Below, in pieces: positions 26,888 through 35,301 of a DNA stretch of 35,686 nt. Positions within the stretch are counted from its first letter, which is position 1; the number at the start of each line of letters is the position of its first letter. The notes beneath the pieces were generated by a model that was given only the letters and a program-made list of their open reading frames with translations, searched no databases and had not been told where the DNA came from. Position numbers and translations under genes: made by a program. The stretch is from Paracoccaceae bacterium (lineage in GTDB: Bacteria > Pseudomonadota > Alphaproteobacteria > Rhodobacterales > Rhodobacteraceae). Location: NCBI GenBank assembly GCA_028097405.1, contig JAOHEK010000027.1:254-35939 (forward strand), read 5' to 3'.

Positions 26888-27312
26888 GTCTTTACCGTGA
26901 ATGCGCCGGTCGCCGTGGCCACAGGGTTGTCGCTATCGTCATCGGTGGCGACCGCACGCACAAAGGCGACGGTTCGGGTCATGTGATAGCAGGTTGCTTC
27001 GGCCGTGATGCTTTGGCCGGGTGTGGCGGGGCGCATGTAATCGATGCGCAAATCCAACGTGGCTGTGGATGTTGGCCCCCTGGGATGCGCAATGACGGCT
27101 GTACCACTGCAAGTATCCATCAACGACGACACTGCACCGCCATGGATGACAACCGTGGTGGGATCGCCCACCAACATGTCGTTCCACGGCATGGACATTG
27201 CAGCAAAACCATCTTGAACGTCGTCGACCATCAGGCCAAGCGCTTTACAGTGTGGTAGTGCTTCGATGAACTGGCGGGCCAGCGCGCGGCGGGGGTCTTC
27301 TGGGTCGGTCAA
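26884..27312 (-). CDS. PaaI-type hotdog thioesterase, first gene of the string
   Basis: A 142-residue hotdog thioesterase of the standard PaaI length. VVIHGGAVSSLMDTCSGTA (HGG at 57-59, Asp66) is the catalytic loop and helix; TLDLRIDYMRPATPGQSITAEA is the central strand. The start is a TTG at 27312, chosen because a strong AGGAAGGAG sequence lies 8 bases before it and no ATG serves as well. It is divergent from the first MerR gene, and the shared intergenic region of about 105 bases carries an AATTG/CAATT dyad. The two thioesterases in tandem are only distantly alike. Confidence 0.85.
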   Translation of the reverse strand: MTDPEDPRRALARQFIEALPHCKALGLMVDDVQDGFAAMSMPWNDMLVGDPTTVVIHGGAVSSLMDTCSGTAVIAHPRGPTSTATLDLRIDYMRPATPGQSITAEATCYHMTRTVAFVRAVATDDDSDNPVATATGAFTVKT

Positions 27313-27383
27313 ATCGGTCGCTCCTTCCTGACTTTATCTGCTTATCGCGGAGAAAAGCGCAAGCGCATTGATCGGTGTTTGCG

Positions 27384-27398
27384 AATTGGTTAACAATT
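27384..27398. promoter_or_regulatory. Dyad AATTG-N5-CAATT in front of first MerR gene
   Basis: Perfect 5-bp inverted arms AATTG (27384-27388) and CAATT (27394-27398) surround GTTAA. The site lies 19 bases before the MerR start, in the divergent region with the thioesterase gene. It may be an operator for the adjacent regulator; AT-rich dyads also arise by chance. Confidence 0.35.
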
Positions 27399-27417
27399 GC
27401 GCAAGGGAGGCGCAGCG

Positions 27418-27786
27418 ATGGACTCGGATCGACTTTCGTTCAAAGAGATGTGCGCAAAATTCGACGTGACGCCGCGGACGCTTCGTTACTACGAATACAT
27501 TGAGCTTCTTTCCCCTGAAAAAGAAGGCCGGTCCCGATTTTACACCGGACGCGAAATCGCAAGGTTGACGTTGATTTTGCGCGGCCGCGATTGGGGGTTT
27601 TCATTGGAAGAAATCCGTCAGTGGCTTCAGATTTACGAAAACCAAGGCACGGAACCGCAAAACCGCGCCTTTATTGAACTTGCCGATCGGCAATTGGACA
27701 CCCTTACAAGCCAGCGCGAGAAATTGGACGCCACAATTAACGAGCTTGCGAAGATGAGAGAAAGCGTTTCAAAATCAATAGGTTAA
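27418..27786 (+). CDS. MerR-family transcriptional regulator, first of two
   Basis: A 122-residue regulator with an N-terminal MerR winged helix: SFKEMCAKFDVTPRTLRYYEYIELLSPEKEGRSRFYTGREIARLTLILRGRDWGFSLEEIRQWL. The recognition segment is TPRTLRYYE and the wing is RSRFYTG. A short coiled-coil dimerisation helix follows (about residues 85-118), with no cysteines for metal binding. That build resembles LiuR-type regulators of acyl-CoA and branched-chain amino acid catabolism. The ATG at 27418 is supported by AAGGGAGG; an in-frame TTG at 27397 is less likely. It precedes a related MerR gene and the beta-oxidation cluster. Confidence 0.88.
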   Translation: MDSDRLSFKEMCAKFDVTPRTLRYYEYIELLSPEKEGRSRFYTGREIARLTLILRGRDWGFSLEEIRQWLQIYENQGTEPQNRAFIELADRQLDTLTSQREKLDATINELAKMRESVSKSIG

Positions 27787-27874
27787 TCCCAAACTTCGTT
27801 AATGTTTCACACGCATCACGGGCTGTCACGATATTGGGAAGCCCTACTGACCTCCGAATGACGCTGCGTTACGC

Positions 27875-27888
27875 TTACGTCAACGTAA
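27875..27888. promoter_or_regulatory. LiuR-like operator TTACGT-N2-ACGTAA
   Basis: The 14-base sequence TTACGTCAACGTAA is a perfect 6-bp palindrome around CA, 53 bases before the start of the second MerR gene. From memory it closely matches the operator described for LiuR-type MerR regulators in proteobacteria. Flanking bases form a partly overlapping GCGTTACG/CGTAATGC dyad. It probably controls the second MerR gene and the acyl-CoA dehydrogenase behind it. Confidence 0.6.
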
Positions 27889-27941
27889 TGCGATGCCTAC
27901 CTACGCTTAACGCAAAAAGTGGTATGGACTGGAGAAAGTCA

Positions 27942-28337
27942 ATGACCGGTAATTTTATGACGATACGGGAAATGTGTGACCACTTTGAAGTCACGCCTCG
28001 TACGCTTCGATTCTATGAACAAAAAGAACTGCTGTTCCCTGAGCGGACGGGAAACCGACGTTTGTACACCAAGCGTGATCGTGCGCGATTGAAGTTGATC
28101 CTGCGCGGCAAACGCTTTGGGTTTACGCTTGAAGACATCAGACAACTTCTGGACTTGTACGACCCAGTTCAGAACAATCTTCCGCAAATTCGGCGCGCCT
28201 GCATGCTTGGACAAGAGCGGCTTGCCGATTTGGAACAACGGCGCGTAGAGCTGGATGAGGTCATCGACGACCTTAAAGAGCAGCTGAAAACCGGCGAACA
28301 GATGATAACTAGCTTGTTGGCAACAGCCGCAGAATAA
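27942..28337 (+). CDS. MerR-family transcriptional regulator, second of two
   Basis: A 131-residue LiuR-like regulator. [67 protein letters not shown] is the DNA-binding domain and first dimer helix, and a longer coiled coil follows ([25 protein letters not shown]). No metal-binding cysteine cluster is seen. The start at 27942 has GGAGAAA 6 bases upstream; 27924 and 27957 are alternatives. A perfect palindrome lies in its leader. Only 17 bases separate it from the acyl-CoA dehydrogenase, so it likely autoregulates an operon with it. It is related to, but clearly different from, the preceding MerR. Confidence 0.9.
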   Translation: MTGNFMTIREMCDHFEVTPRTLRFYEQKELLFPERTGNRRLYTKRDRARLKLILRGKRFGFTLEDIRQLLDLYDPVQNNLPQIRRACMLGQERLADLEQRRVELDEVIDDLKEQLKTGEQMITSLLATAAE

Positions 28338-28354
28338 AGAAACGGAGACGACCT

Positions 28355-30133
28355 ATGCCTCATTATACCCCCCCCGTTAAAGATCAGCAGTTCCTGCTGC
28401 ATGAGCTTTTCAAGGTTAGCGAAAGCGATGTGCCGGGATACAAAGAGCTGGATGCCGATTTCACGTCTGCCATTCTGGAAGAAGCTGGCAAGATCGCTGC
28501 GAACGTTCTTCAGCCGCTGAATTCCGTTGGCGACGAAGAAGGCTGTACGCTTGAGAATGGTGTGGTTCGTACCCCGACCGGTTTTAAGGAAGCCTGGACT
28601 GAAATGGCGGCAGGTGGCTGGATGGGTCTTGATGCAAAGGCCGAATATGGCGGTCAGGACATGCCCTACATCATGGGTACGGCAACGGGTGAATTGTTTT
28701 CGTCTGCAAATATGGCGTTTCAGATGTACGTAGGCCTAAGCCACGGTGCGGCATCGGCCTTGGCGGTTCACGGCTCGGATGAGCAAAAGACGACTTATCT
28801 GCCGAAGATTTATTCTGGCGAGTGGGGCGGTACGATGAACCTGACCGAACCGCAGTGCGGAACGGATTTGGGTTTGATCCGCACCAAAGCGGAACCTCAG
28901 GGCGACGGCAGCTATCTTGTTTCGGGCCAGAAAATCTGGATTTCGGGCGGCGAAAATGACCTTGTCGAAAATATCGTTCACCTTGTGTTGGCGCGCACGC
29001 CGGATGCGCCCGAAGGGATCAAGGGTATTTCGTTGTTCGTGGTGCCCAAGTTCCTGCCGAACGAGGATGGCTCACTTGGTGATCGCAACAGCCTATCTTG
29101 TGGTGGTCTGGAAGAAAAAATGGGCATCCACGGTAATGCAACCTGTGTGATGAACTATGACGGAGCCAAGGGTTGGCTTGTGGGCGACATGCACAAAGGT
29201 ATGCGCGCCATGTTCACGATGATGAACGAAGCGCGCCTTTCTGTGGCGTTGCAGGGCTATACTCAAGGCGAGGTTGCCTATCAGAACGCATTGGCCTTTG
29301 CCAAAGACCGGGTGCAAGGGCGCGATGTGACGGGTGTTAAAAACCCCGATGGTCCTGCAGATCCGATCATCGTGCATCCTGACGTTCGCCGGAACCTGAT
29401 GGATCAGAAATCCATCGTGGAAGCAGGCCGCGCTCTTGTCTTCTGGGGCGCTGAAATGATCGACCGTTCCAATCGTTTGAATGATGAAGAGGCCGAAGAC
29501 ATGGTCTCGCTTTTGATCCCGGTCATGAAGGGCTTTCTGACTGACAAGGGCTTTGAAACCACGGTTTTGGCGCAACAGACGCTTGGTGGTTCGGGTTTCA
29601 CCCGTGAATGGGGTCTTGAGCAATTCGTGCGCGATGCGCGGATCGCGATGATCTATGAAGGCACGAACGGTATTCAGTCGCTTGATCTGGTTGGACGTAA
29701 ACTGCCGCAAAACGGCGGTAAGACGATCATGGCCTTCTTTGATCTGGTGAAGGATTTCATCAAGGAAAACGAAGGCAACGAAACCCTTGGAGACGGATTT
29801 CTTGAGCCCCTGAAAGCCGCCTCGAAAGATCTGCAGGCTGCGGGCATGTACTTCATGCAAGAAGGTATGAAAAACCCGAATAATGCTTTGTCGGGGTCCT
29901 ATGATTTCATGCATCTCTTTGGACATGTCTGCCTTGGTTTGATGTGGGCGCGTATGGCGAAAGCTGCGCAGGAAGCGCTTGATGGCGGAACAAGCGACAA
30001 GGACTTTTACGAAACTAAGATTACCACTGGTCGTTATTACATGGCGCGACAGTTGCCGATGACCGGCACACATCTGGCGCGTATCCAATCGGGTGGTGAT
30101 ACAGTAATGGCGCTGGATGCGGCGAACTTCTAA
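28355..30133 (+). CDS. Acyl-CoA dehydrogenase (DmdC/FadE-like long form)
   Basis: FAD enzyme of 592 residues forming a 2,3-double bond in acyl-CoA. The N-terminus [21 protein letters not shown] and the extra C-terminal domain place it with the long acyl-CoA dehydrogenases that include DmdC (methylmercaptopropionyl-CoA dehydrogenase of the DMSP pathway) and FadE5-like enzymes. [19 protein letters not shown] and [14 protein letters not shown] are FAD/substrate motifs. The catalytic base is Glu435 in [25 protein letters not shown] precedes the ATG. The neighbours (thiolase, FadB) favour general fatty-acid beta-oxidation; a DMSP-derived substrate cannot be excluded. Confidence 0.93.
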   Translation: MPHYTPPVKDQQFLLHELFKVSESDVPGYKELDADFTSAILEEAGKIAANVLQPLNSVGDEEGCTLENGVVRTPTGFKEAWTEMAAGGWMGLDAKAEYGGQDMPYIMGTATGELFSSANMAFQMYVGLSHGAASALAVHGSDEQKTTYLPKIYSGEWGGTMNLTEPQCGTDLGLIRTKAEPQGDGSYLVSGQKIWISGGENDLVENIVHLVLARTPDAPEGIKGISLFVVPKFLPNEDGSLGDRNSLSCGGLEEKMGIHGNATCVMNYDGAKGWLVGDMHKGMRAMFTMMNEARLSVALQGYTQGEVAYQNALAFAKDRVQGRDVTGVKNPDGPADPIIVHPDVRRNLMDQKSIVEAGRALVFWGAEMIDRSNRLNDEEAEDMVSLLIPVMKGFLTDKGFETTVLAQQTLGGSGFTREWGLEQFVRDARIAMIYEGTNGIQSLDLVGRKLPQNGGKTIMAFFDLVKDFIKENEGNETLGDGFLEPLKAASKDLQAAGMYFMQEGMKNPNNALSGSYDFMHLFGHVCLGLMWARMAKAAQEALDGGTSDKDFYETKITTGRYYMARQLPMTGTHLARIQSGGDTVMALDAANF

Positions 30134-30170
30134 GGTCACTTGATCACTGCGCCCAAACCAGAGGCTAAAG

Positions 30171-30377
30171 ATGCAGTCACTTGCCGAATTGATTAAACTG
30201 CTTGCGATGTTGGTGGCTCTTGGGGCCGCCTGCTGGGCGGGGTTTGCGATCATTGTTTCAGGCCCCGAGTTTGGCAATGCAGACCCCTCTGGCGCTCTGC
30301 GCTCTGCTGGTATCGTTTTTCTGGTGGCCGTGACTGCAAGCATTTTGGCCAGCCGCATAACGAAAGGTTCACGGTGA
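30171..30377 (+). CDS. Small two-helix membrane protein
   Basis: I do not recognise this 68-residue protein. It has two hydrophobic helices (about residues 7-30 and 45-61) separated by a short polar loop, and a basic C-terminus. It begins 37 bases after the acyl-CoA dehydrogenase and ends 1 base before the next small gene, in the same orientation, so it is probably part of the beta-oxidation transcript. Coding is supported by packing and by clean membrane topology. Confidence 0.65.
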   Translation: MQSLAELIKLLAMLVALGAACWAGFAIIVSGPEFGNADPSGALRSAGIVFLVAVTASILASRITKGSR

Positions 30378-30378
30378 T

Positions 30379-30591
30379 ATGCCAAAACGTCTTCGCCTAA
30401 CTCGCCGCTTTCCGGTTGCCATGACAGAGGACGGGTACCGCCGCTTGAAGCGGTTCTCTTCTGACGCGGGATTGGACGAAGGTGAGGCTTTGTCGTTCCT
30501 GTTTGAGAATTTCAATTCGGTTATGAACCACGAAAATCTGGAAGCGCGGCTTCGGCTTTTCAACACCGAGTTGGAGGCGCGAAAAAAATGA
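30379..30591 (+). CDS. Small ribbon-helix-helix-like protein
   Basis: A 70-residue basic protein. RLTRRFPVAMTEDGYRRLKRFSSDAGLDEGEALSFLFENFNSVMN has the strand-helix-turn-helix spacing of ribbon-helix-helix (CopG/Arc-like) domains: a short strand, helix, a glycine turn (AGLDEGEA) and a second helix. An acidic/basic C-terminal helix follows. I cannot match it to a named family, and the fold call is inference from pattern. It follows the small membrane protein immediately and precedes the glutathione S-transferase by 27 bases. It may regulate the cluster or be an unrelated passenger. Confidence 0.6.
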   Translation: MPKRLRLTRRFPVAMTEDGYRRLKRFSSDAGLDEGEALSFLFENFNSVMNHENLEARLRLFNTELEARKK

Positions 30592-30618
30592 GACCGCTGC
30601 ACAGAATGAGGGACGTTT

Positions 30619-31260
30619 ATGACGATTAAATTACATTGCTTTGGTGAAAGCGGGCATTCCTATAAAGCTGCGCTGGCGTTGGAGCTAGGGCCTTTGGACT
30701 GGGAACCGGTCTATATCGATTTCTTCAAGGGCGCGACGCGCGAAGATGGCTTTCGCGAAGATATCAATGCGATGGGCGAGTCTCCGGTTTTGATCGACGG
30801 CGATGTTCATCTGACGCAATCAGGCGTTATTCAGGATTACCTGAGTGAAAAAACCGGCCACTTTGGCGGCAATACTCCGGAAGAAAAACGCGAGATTCTG
30901 CGTTGGATTCTGTGGGACAATCACAAGCTTTCCAGTCAGGCTGGTGTTACGCGGTTCCTTTTGCATTTTGTGCCGCCAGACAAACAACCAAAGCCGGTTA
31001 TTGAATTCTTGCAGGGCCGACTGGCCGGCGCTTACAGCGTCTTGGATAAACATTTGACGTCGCGTGACTGGATCGCCGGACGCAACGTAACGAATGCAGA
31101 TCTGACCTGCTGTGGTTACCTTTTTTATGACGAGCCTTACGGCTTTAAACGTGACGATTGGCCCGCGATTGATGCATGGCTTGGCCGGATCGAACAACTG
31201 GACGGATGGAAACATCCCTATGACCTAATGCCCCGCGCTTTCCCGAGCGCTCAAAGTTAA
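30619..31260 (+). CDS. Glutathione S-transferase family protein
   Basis: A 213-residue GST with an N-terminal thioredoxin-like domain and a helical C-terminal domain. The glutathione-site loop is LHCFGESGHSYKAALALE; GESPVLIDGDVHLTQSGVIQDYL contains the cis-Pro and the Ser-Gly pair that bind the gamma-glutamyl group. DWIAGRNVTNADLTCCGYLFY is the conserved N-capping region of the C-terminal domain. Members of this type may detoxify or isomerise reactive acyl-CoA products, but no direct activity can be predicted. Its place between acyl-CoA dehydrogenase and thiolase is a recurrent Roseobacter arrangement as I recall it. Confidence 0.9.
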   Translation: MTIKLHCFGESGHSYKAALALELGPLDWEPVYIDFFKGATREDGFREDINAMGESPVLIDGDVHLTQSGVIQDYLSEKTGHFGGNTPEEKREILRWILWDNHKLSSQAGVTRFLLHFVPPDKQPKPVIEFLQGRLAGAYSVLDKHLTSRDWIAGRNVTNADLTCCGYLFYDEPYGFKRDDWPAIDAWLGRIEQLDGWKHPYDLMPRAFPSAQS

Positions 31261-31275
31261 GAAAAGGATACCCCC

Positions 31276-32487
31276 ATGCGCGATGCTTATATCTTTGATG
31301 CTGTGCGTTCCCCTCGCGGTAAAGGCCGCAGCAACGGTAGCCTTCACGAAGTGACGCCGTCCAAGTTGTCGGCCGACATGCTGAACGCGCTTAAATCGCG
31401 CAACGGGCTGGAAGGGCACGTGGTGGAAGACGTGATCTGGGGCAATGCGACCCAAGTGAAAGAGCAAGGCGGTTGTTTGGCAAGAACGGCTGTTTTGGCG
31501 TCTGACCTTGACGAACGCATCCCGGGTCTTTCGATCAATCGGTTCTGTGCCAGTGGCATGGAGGCTGTCAATCTGGCCGCCAACCAAGTCAAAGGCGGCG
31601 CAGGTGACGGTTATATCGCAGGTGGTGTCGAATGTATGAGCCGGGTTGCCATGGGCAGCGATGGTGCGGCGATTGCCGTTGATCCCAGCATTGCTATGGG
31701 CACTTACTTCGTGCCGCAGGGTATCTCGGCAGACATCATTGCGACCGAGTTCGGCTTTAGCCGTGATGATACAGATGCTTTGGCTGTTGAAAGTCAAAAT
31801 CGTGCGGCGGCGGCGTGGGAAGATAATCGATTCTCCAAAACAATTGTGCCCATCAACGATATGAATGGTCTACCTATCTTGGCCAAGGACGAATACATGC
31901 GTCCGGGTACAGATATGCAGACGCTTGGTGCATTGAAGCCTGCGTTTAAGGATCAGGGCGAAGTCATGCCCGGTTTCGACGCCGTGGCTTTGATGAAGTA
32001 CCCACATTTGGAAAGGATCAACCACGTTCACCACGCTGGTAATTCCAGCGGGATCGTTGACGGGTCCGCTGCAATCTTAATCGGTTCAAAGGAATTTGGC
32101 GAAGCCCACGGGCTAAAGCCGCGCGCACGCATCAAGGCGACCGCCAAGATTGGGACCGATCCCACGATCATGCTGACCGGACCGGTCCCGGTGACGCAAA
32201 AGATCCTTGCGGATAACGGGATTGCGATAGGGGATATCGATCTATTCGAAGTCAACGAGGCGTTTTCTGCGGTGGTCTTGCGCTTCATGCAAGCCTTTGA
32301 TGTTGATCATGCAAAAGTTAACGTTAACGGCGGCGCCATCGCAATGGGCCACCCGCTGGGTGCGACGGGCGCAATCATCATCGGTACTTTGTTGGATGAG
32401 CTTGAGCGGCAGGACAAAGAGATGGGTCTTGCAACGCTTTGTGTGGCCAGCGGTATGGGCGCGGCCACAATTATCGAACGCGTGTGA
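31276..32487 (+). CDS. fadA: Acetyl-CoA C-acyltransferase (thiolase)
   Basis: Thiolase of 403 residues that splits 3-ketoacyl-CoA in the last step of beta-oxidation. Cys91 ([13 protein letters not shown]) is the acyl-enzyme nucleophile, His359 ([13 protein letters not shown]) its activator, and Cys389 ([10 protein letters not shown]) the second cysteine, here in CVASGMG rather than the common CxGGGx[11 protein letters not shown] carries the NEAF motif. The gene begins 15 bases after the GST stop. With the FadB homologue downstream it completes a beta-oxidation set. Use as a biosynthetic acetyl-CoA acetyltransferase is less likely in this setting. Confidence 0.93.
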   Translation: MRDAYIFDAVRSPRGKGRSNGSLHEVTPSKLSADMLNALKSRNGLEGHVVEDVIWGNATQVKEQGGCLARTAVLASDLDERIPGLSINRFCASGMEAVNLAANQVKGGAGDGYIAGGVECMSRVAMGSDGAAIAVDPSIAMGTYFVPQGISADIIATEFGFSRDDTDALAVESQNRAAAAWEDNRFSKTIVPINDMNGLPILAKDEYMRPGTDMQTLGALKPAFKDQGEVMPGFDAVALMKYPHLERINHVHHAGNSSGIVDGSAAILIGSKEFGEAHGLKPRARIKATAKIGTDPTIMLTGPVPVTQKILADNGIAIGDIDLFEVNEAFSAVVLRFMQAFDVDHAKVNVNGGAIAMGHPLGATGAIIIGTLLDELERQDKEMGLATLCVASGMGAATIIERV

Positions 32488-32506
32488 GCTGGATCACATT
32501 GAATAT

Positions 32507-32520
32507 GTTGATTTGTCAAC
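32507..32520. promoter_or_regulatory. Dyad GTTGA-N4-TCAAC after thiolase gene
   Basis: Perfect 5-bp arms GTTGA (32507-32511) and TCAAC (32516-32520) surround TTTG, 19 bases beyond the thiolase stop and ahead of the NTF2-like gene. It could be an internal operator or a weak RNA hairpin. No T-run follows. Confidence 0.25.
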
Positions 32521-32589
32521 TAACTTACAAAGAGCCTAAGTGGCGTAACTCCATACCGTGTGGAGGAGGGCCTTTGGTTAGGGGTTGTT

Positions 32590-33006
32590 GTGGCACGTCA
32601 GGAATTGGAAATTTTCCTAGAGAGTGTAGAAAGCGCGTTTCGAGCGGGCGACGTAGATTTGCTTTTGAGGTATTTTCAACTTCCGCTGGTGATTTACACC
32701 GCCGCAGGCATCGCCACTTTGAATACCGAGGAAGAATTTGCGGCGATGACCCAAAACTATCTGGCTGCATTGACGGCCATGGCGGTCGCGTCTGGGCATC
32801 AAAGCATTCTAAGCTTCGATCCACCTGTCAACAACCGGCTGCGCGTCAAAGTGCGAACGATCGACAAAGATGTGGACGGCAATCCAATTACCAGCAGCAC
32901 CATCCGTTACTTTTTGCTGCAAACCGATACGGGGCTGGTGATCGAGATGATGGAATATCTCGAGGCACCTCTGTCGATATCGGACATCGAAAAAATCGTA
33001 CATTGA
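32590..33006 (+). CDS. NTF2/SnoaL-like small protein
   Basis: A 138-residue protein with the build of the NTF2-like superfamily: an N-terminal helix (ELEIFLESVESAFRAGDVDLLLRYFQLPLVIYT), then helices and curved strands ending FLLQTDTGLVIEMMEYLEAPL. Such folds serve as small hydratases, isomerases or ligand binders; no active-site set is evident. The start is taken as GTG at 32590 because AGGGG lies 5 bases upstream; a GTG at 32560 would add ten residues. It sits between fadA and fadB in the same orientation. The family assignment is tentative. Confidence 0.65.
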   Translation: MARQELEIFLESVESAFRAGDVDLLLRYFQLPLVIYTAAGIATLNTEEEFAAMTQNYLAALTAMAVASGHQSILSFDPPVNNRLRVKVRTIDKDVDGNPITSSTIRYFLLQTDTGLVIEMMEYLEAPLSISDIEKIVH

Positions 33007-33057
33007 TCCTGCGGGCATTGCAGGGTCTTCATCATCCTATTCAAGGAGGTCTTTGCC

Positions 33058-35253
33058 ATGTCTGACTTTACCTATGAGCTGCACGACGACGGTGTAGCCG
33101 TCATCACTTGGGACGTGCCCGGCAAGTCAATGAACGTGTTGACCCGCGAAGCTTTCGACCTGGTCGAAGGCTTTGTCGATCAGGCTTTGGCCGATGATGC
33201 GGTGAAAGGCATCGTTATCACCTCGGGCAAAGACAGCTTTGCGGGCGGTATGGACCTGAACGTGTTGGGTTCAATCCGGGAAGAGGCGGGTGACAACCCA
33301 GCCGAGGCCTTATTCAACTTTACGATGAACGGGCACCGCATTCTGCGAAAGATCGAACGCGCGGGTATGGACGACAAGACCAACAAGGGCGGCAAGCCGA
33401 TTGCTTGCGCCTTGCCGGGCCTTTCTGCCGGGATTGGCACAGAAATCGCTTTGGCTTGCCATCACCGCGTCATGGCCGACACTTCAAAAGGTCGGATCGG
33501 CTTGCCCGAAATTCTAGTCGGGCTGTTTCCGGGTGCGGGTGGTACAACGCGCTATTCCCGTATGGTTGGTGCCATGGCTGCGGCTCCGGTTTTGCTCGAG
33601 GGCAAGATGTTGGCCCCAGCCAAAGCCAAGGCAGCGCAACTGGTTGACGAGGTTGTTGCGCCTGAAGAATTGCTGAGCAGTGCGAAAGCTTGGATTTTGG
33701 GTGCGACAGATGCCGACATCGTCAAGCCTTGGGACGTCAAGGACTGGAAGATGCCCGGCGGCGCGCCTTATCACCCTCAAGGGTTCATGACCTTCGTTGG
33801 TGCAAGCGCGATGATCAACGGCAAGACCAAGGGCGTTTATCCAGCGGCCAAGGCATTGCTGTCGGCGATCTATGAAGGCGCGATGGTGCCTTTCGACACG
33901 GCGCTTAAAATCGAAGCCCGGCATTTTACCAGCATCCTGATGAACCCAACGTCGTCGGCCATGATCCGGTCCTTGTTCATCAACAAGGAAGCGCTTGAAA
34001 AGGGTGCGAACCGCCCTGCTGTTGACGACCAGAAAGTTAGCAAAGTCGGTGTTCTTGGTGCTGGCATGATGGGGGCTGGCATTGCCTACGTCAGCGCCAG
34101 TGCAGGTATCGAAGTTGTTTTGATCGATCAGGATCAAGACGCGGCAGATCGCGGTAAGTCGTATTCCGAGGGTATCCTTGATAAGGGCATCTCGCGCAAA
34201 CGCGTCACCGAAGAGAAAAAGGCCGAAGTTCTGGGCCGCATCACAGCCACCACGGATTATGAAGCGCTGAAAGGTTGCGACCTGATCGTCGAAGCGGTGT
34301 TCGAAGACGTCGGTGTCAAAGCCGAGATCACCAAAAAGGTCGAAGCAGTGGTGGGCGACGATTGCATCTTCGCCACCAACACATCGACCCTGCCGATCAC
34401 CGAGTTGGCCAAAGCCAGCGCGCGGCCCGAACAGTTTATCGGCATCCACTTCTTTTCGCCCGTCGACAAGATGCTGCTGGTCGAGATCATCAAGGGCGCT
34501 GCCACAGGTGATCGCGCGGTTGCCAAGGCACTCGATTACGTCCGGCAAATCCGCAAGACACCGATTGTCGTCAACGATGCGCGCTTCTTCTATGCGAACC
34601 GTTGCATCATTCCTTACATCAACGAAGGCCTTCGGATGATCGGTGAAGGCGTCACGCCTGCGCTGATCGACAATGCCGCTCAGCTTTTGGGCTTTCCTGT
34701 TGGGCCTTTGCAGTTGGTCGATGAAACCAGCGTTGATCTGGGCGTGAAGATCGCAAAGGCAACGCGCGAAGCGATGGGGGATGACTATCCCGATGGCGCT
34801 GTGGATGACGTATTGTTCTGGATGGCGGATCAGGGTCGCATGGGTCGGAAAGCCAACGCTGGTTTTTATGCCTATGACGATGCTGGAAAGCGCACCGGAC
34901 TTTGGGAAGGGCTTGGCGAGAAATACGCCGAAGCCGAAACTCAGCCCGATTTGGGCGAAGTCCAGAACCGTTTGATGATGGCGCAAGTGCTGGAAGCCGT
35001 GCGGGCGCTGGAAGAAGGCGTGCTGGAAGACATCCGCGAAGGTGACGTCGGTGCCATTCTTGGCTGGGGCTTCGCGCCCTGGTCGGGCGGCCCGTTTTCG
35101 TGGTTGGATATGATTGGCGCGGCGCGAGCTGTAGAAATCTGCGAAACACTTGCCGAACACGGGCCTCGGTTTGCGACGCCCAAACTTTTGGCCGACATGG
35201 CAGCATCGGGTGAAACCTTCTACGAGCGCTTCGCAGACGCCAAAGCCGCCTAA
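33058..35253 (+). CDS. fadB: Bifunctional enoyl-CoA hydratase / 3-hydroxyacyl-CoA dehydrogenase
   Basis: Beta-oxidation multienzyme subunit, 731 residues. The N-terminal crotonase domain has the oxyanion motif FAGGMDLNVLG and both catalytic glutamates: Glu129 (GIGTEIALACHHR) and Glu151 (GLPEILVGLFPGAGG). The dehydrogenase half begins near residue 325 with the NAD motif GAGMMGAGIAYV (334-345). Catalytic His464 is in IGIHFFSPVDKM, and two C-terminal helical domains complete the usual FadB/FadJ layout. A near-perfect ribosome-binding sequence AAGGAGGT lies before the ATG, so expression is probably high. With fadA it forms the expected alpha/beta pair. Confidence 0.95.
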   Translation: MSDFTYELHDDGVAVITWDVPGKSMNVLTREAFDLVEGFVDQALADDAVKGIVITSGKDSFAGGMDLNVLGSIREEAGDNPAEALFNFTMNGHRILRKIERAGMDDKTNKGGKPIACALPGLSAGIGTEIALACHHRVMADTSKGRIGLPEILVGLFPGAGGTTRYSRMVGAMAAAPVLLEGKMLAPAKAKAAQLVDEVVAPEELLSSAKAWILGATDADIVKPWDVKDWKMPGGAPYHPQGFMTFVGASAMINGKTKGVYPAAKALLSAIYEGAMVPFDTALKIEARHFTSILMNPTSSAMIRSLFINKEALEKGANRPAVDDQKVSKVGVLGAGMMGAGIAYVSASAGIEVVLIDQDQDAADRGKSYSEGILDKGISRKRVTEEKKAEVLGRITATTDYEALKGCDLIVEAVFEDVGVKAEITKKVEAVVGDDCIFATNTSTLPITELAKASARPEQFIGIHFFSPVDKMLLVEIIKGAATGDRAVAKALDYVRQIRKTPIVVNDARFFYANRCIIPYINEGLRMIGEGVTPALIDNAAQLLGFPVGPLQLVDETSVDLGVKIAKATREAMGDDYPDGAVDDVLFWMADQGRMGRKANAGFYAYDDAGKRTGLWEGLGEKYAEAETQPDLGEVQNRLMMAQVLEAVRALEEGVLEDIREGDVGAILGWGFAPWSGGPFSWLDMIGAARAVEICETLAEHGPRFATPKLLADMAASGETFYERFADAKAA

Positions 35254-35260
35254 ACCAACA

Positions 35261-35292
35261 AGCGGACAGTCAATCACATTTGGCTGTCCGCT
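35261..35292. terminator. Bidirectional terminator between fadB and the opposing gene
   Basis: Arms AGCGGACAGTCA (35261-35272) and TGGCTGTCCGCT (35281-35292) pair over 12 bases with one G-T wobble around an 8-base loop. It lies between convergent stops, 8 bases from fadB and 9 from the hypothetical gene. T-rich sequence follows only on the minus side (TTGTTGGTTT), so it may work best there. Confidence 0.65.
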
Positions 35293-35301
35293 ATGCGGGA
35301 C

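Noticed and set aside
29093-30385. Long minus-strand open frame (430 codons) opposite the acyl-CoA dehydrogenase
   Set aside because: Antisense shadow of a complete enzyme gene; no motifs and runs across the small genes' region.
33514-35277. Very long minus-strand open frame (587 codons) opposite fadB
   Set aside because: It is a shadow of the fadB frame: rich in His, Arg and Phe, without domain motifs, and the plus strand encodes a complete FadB.
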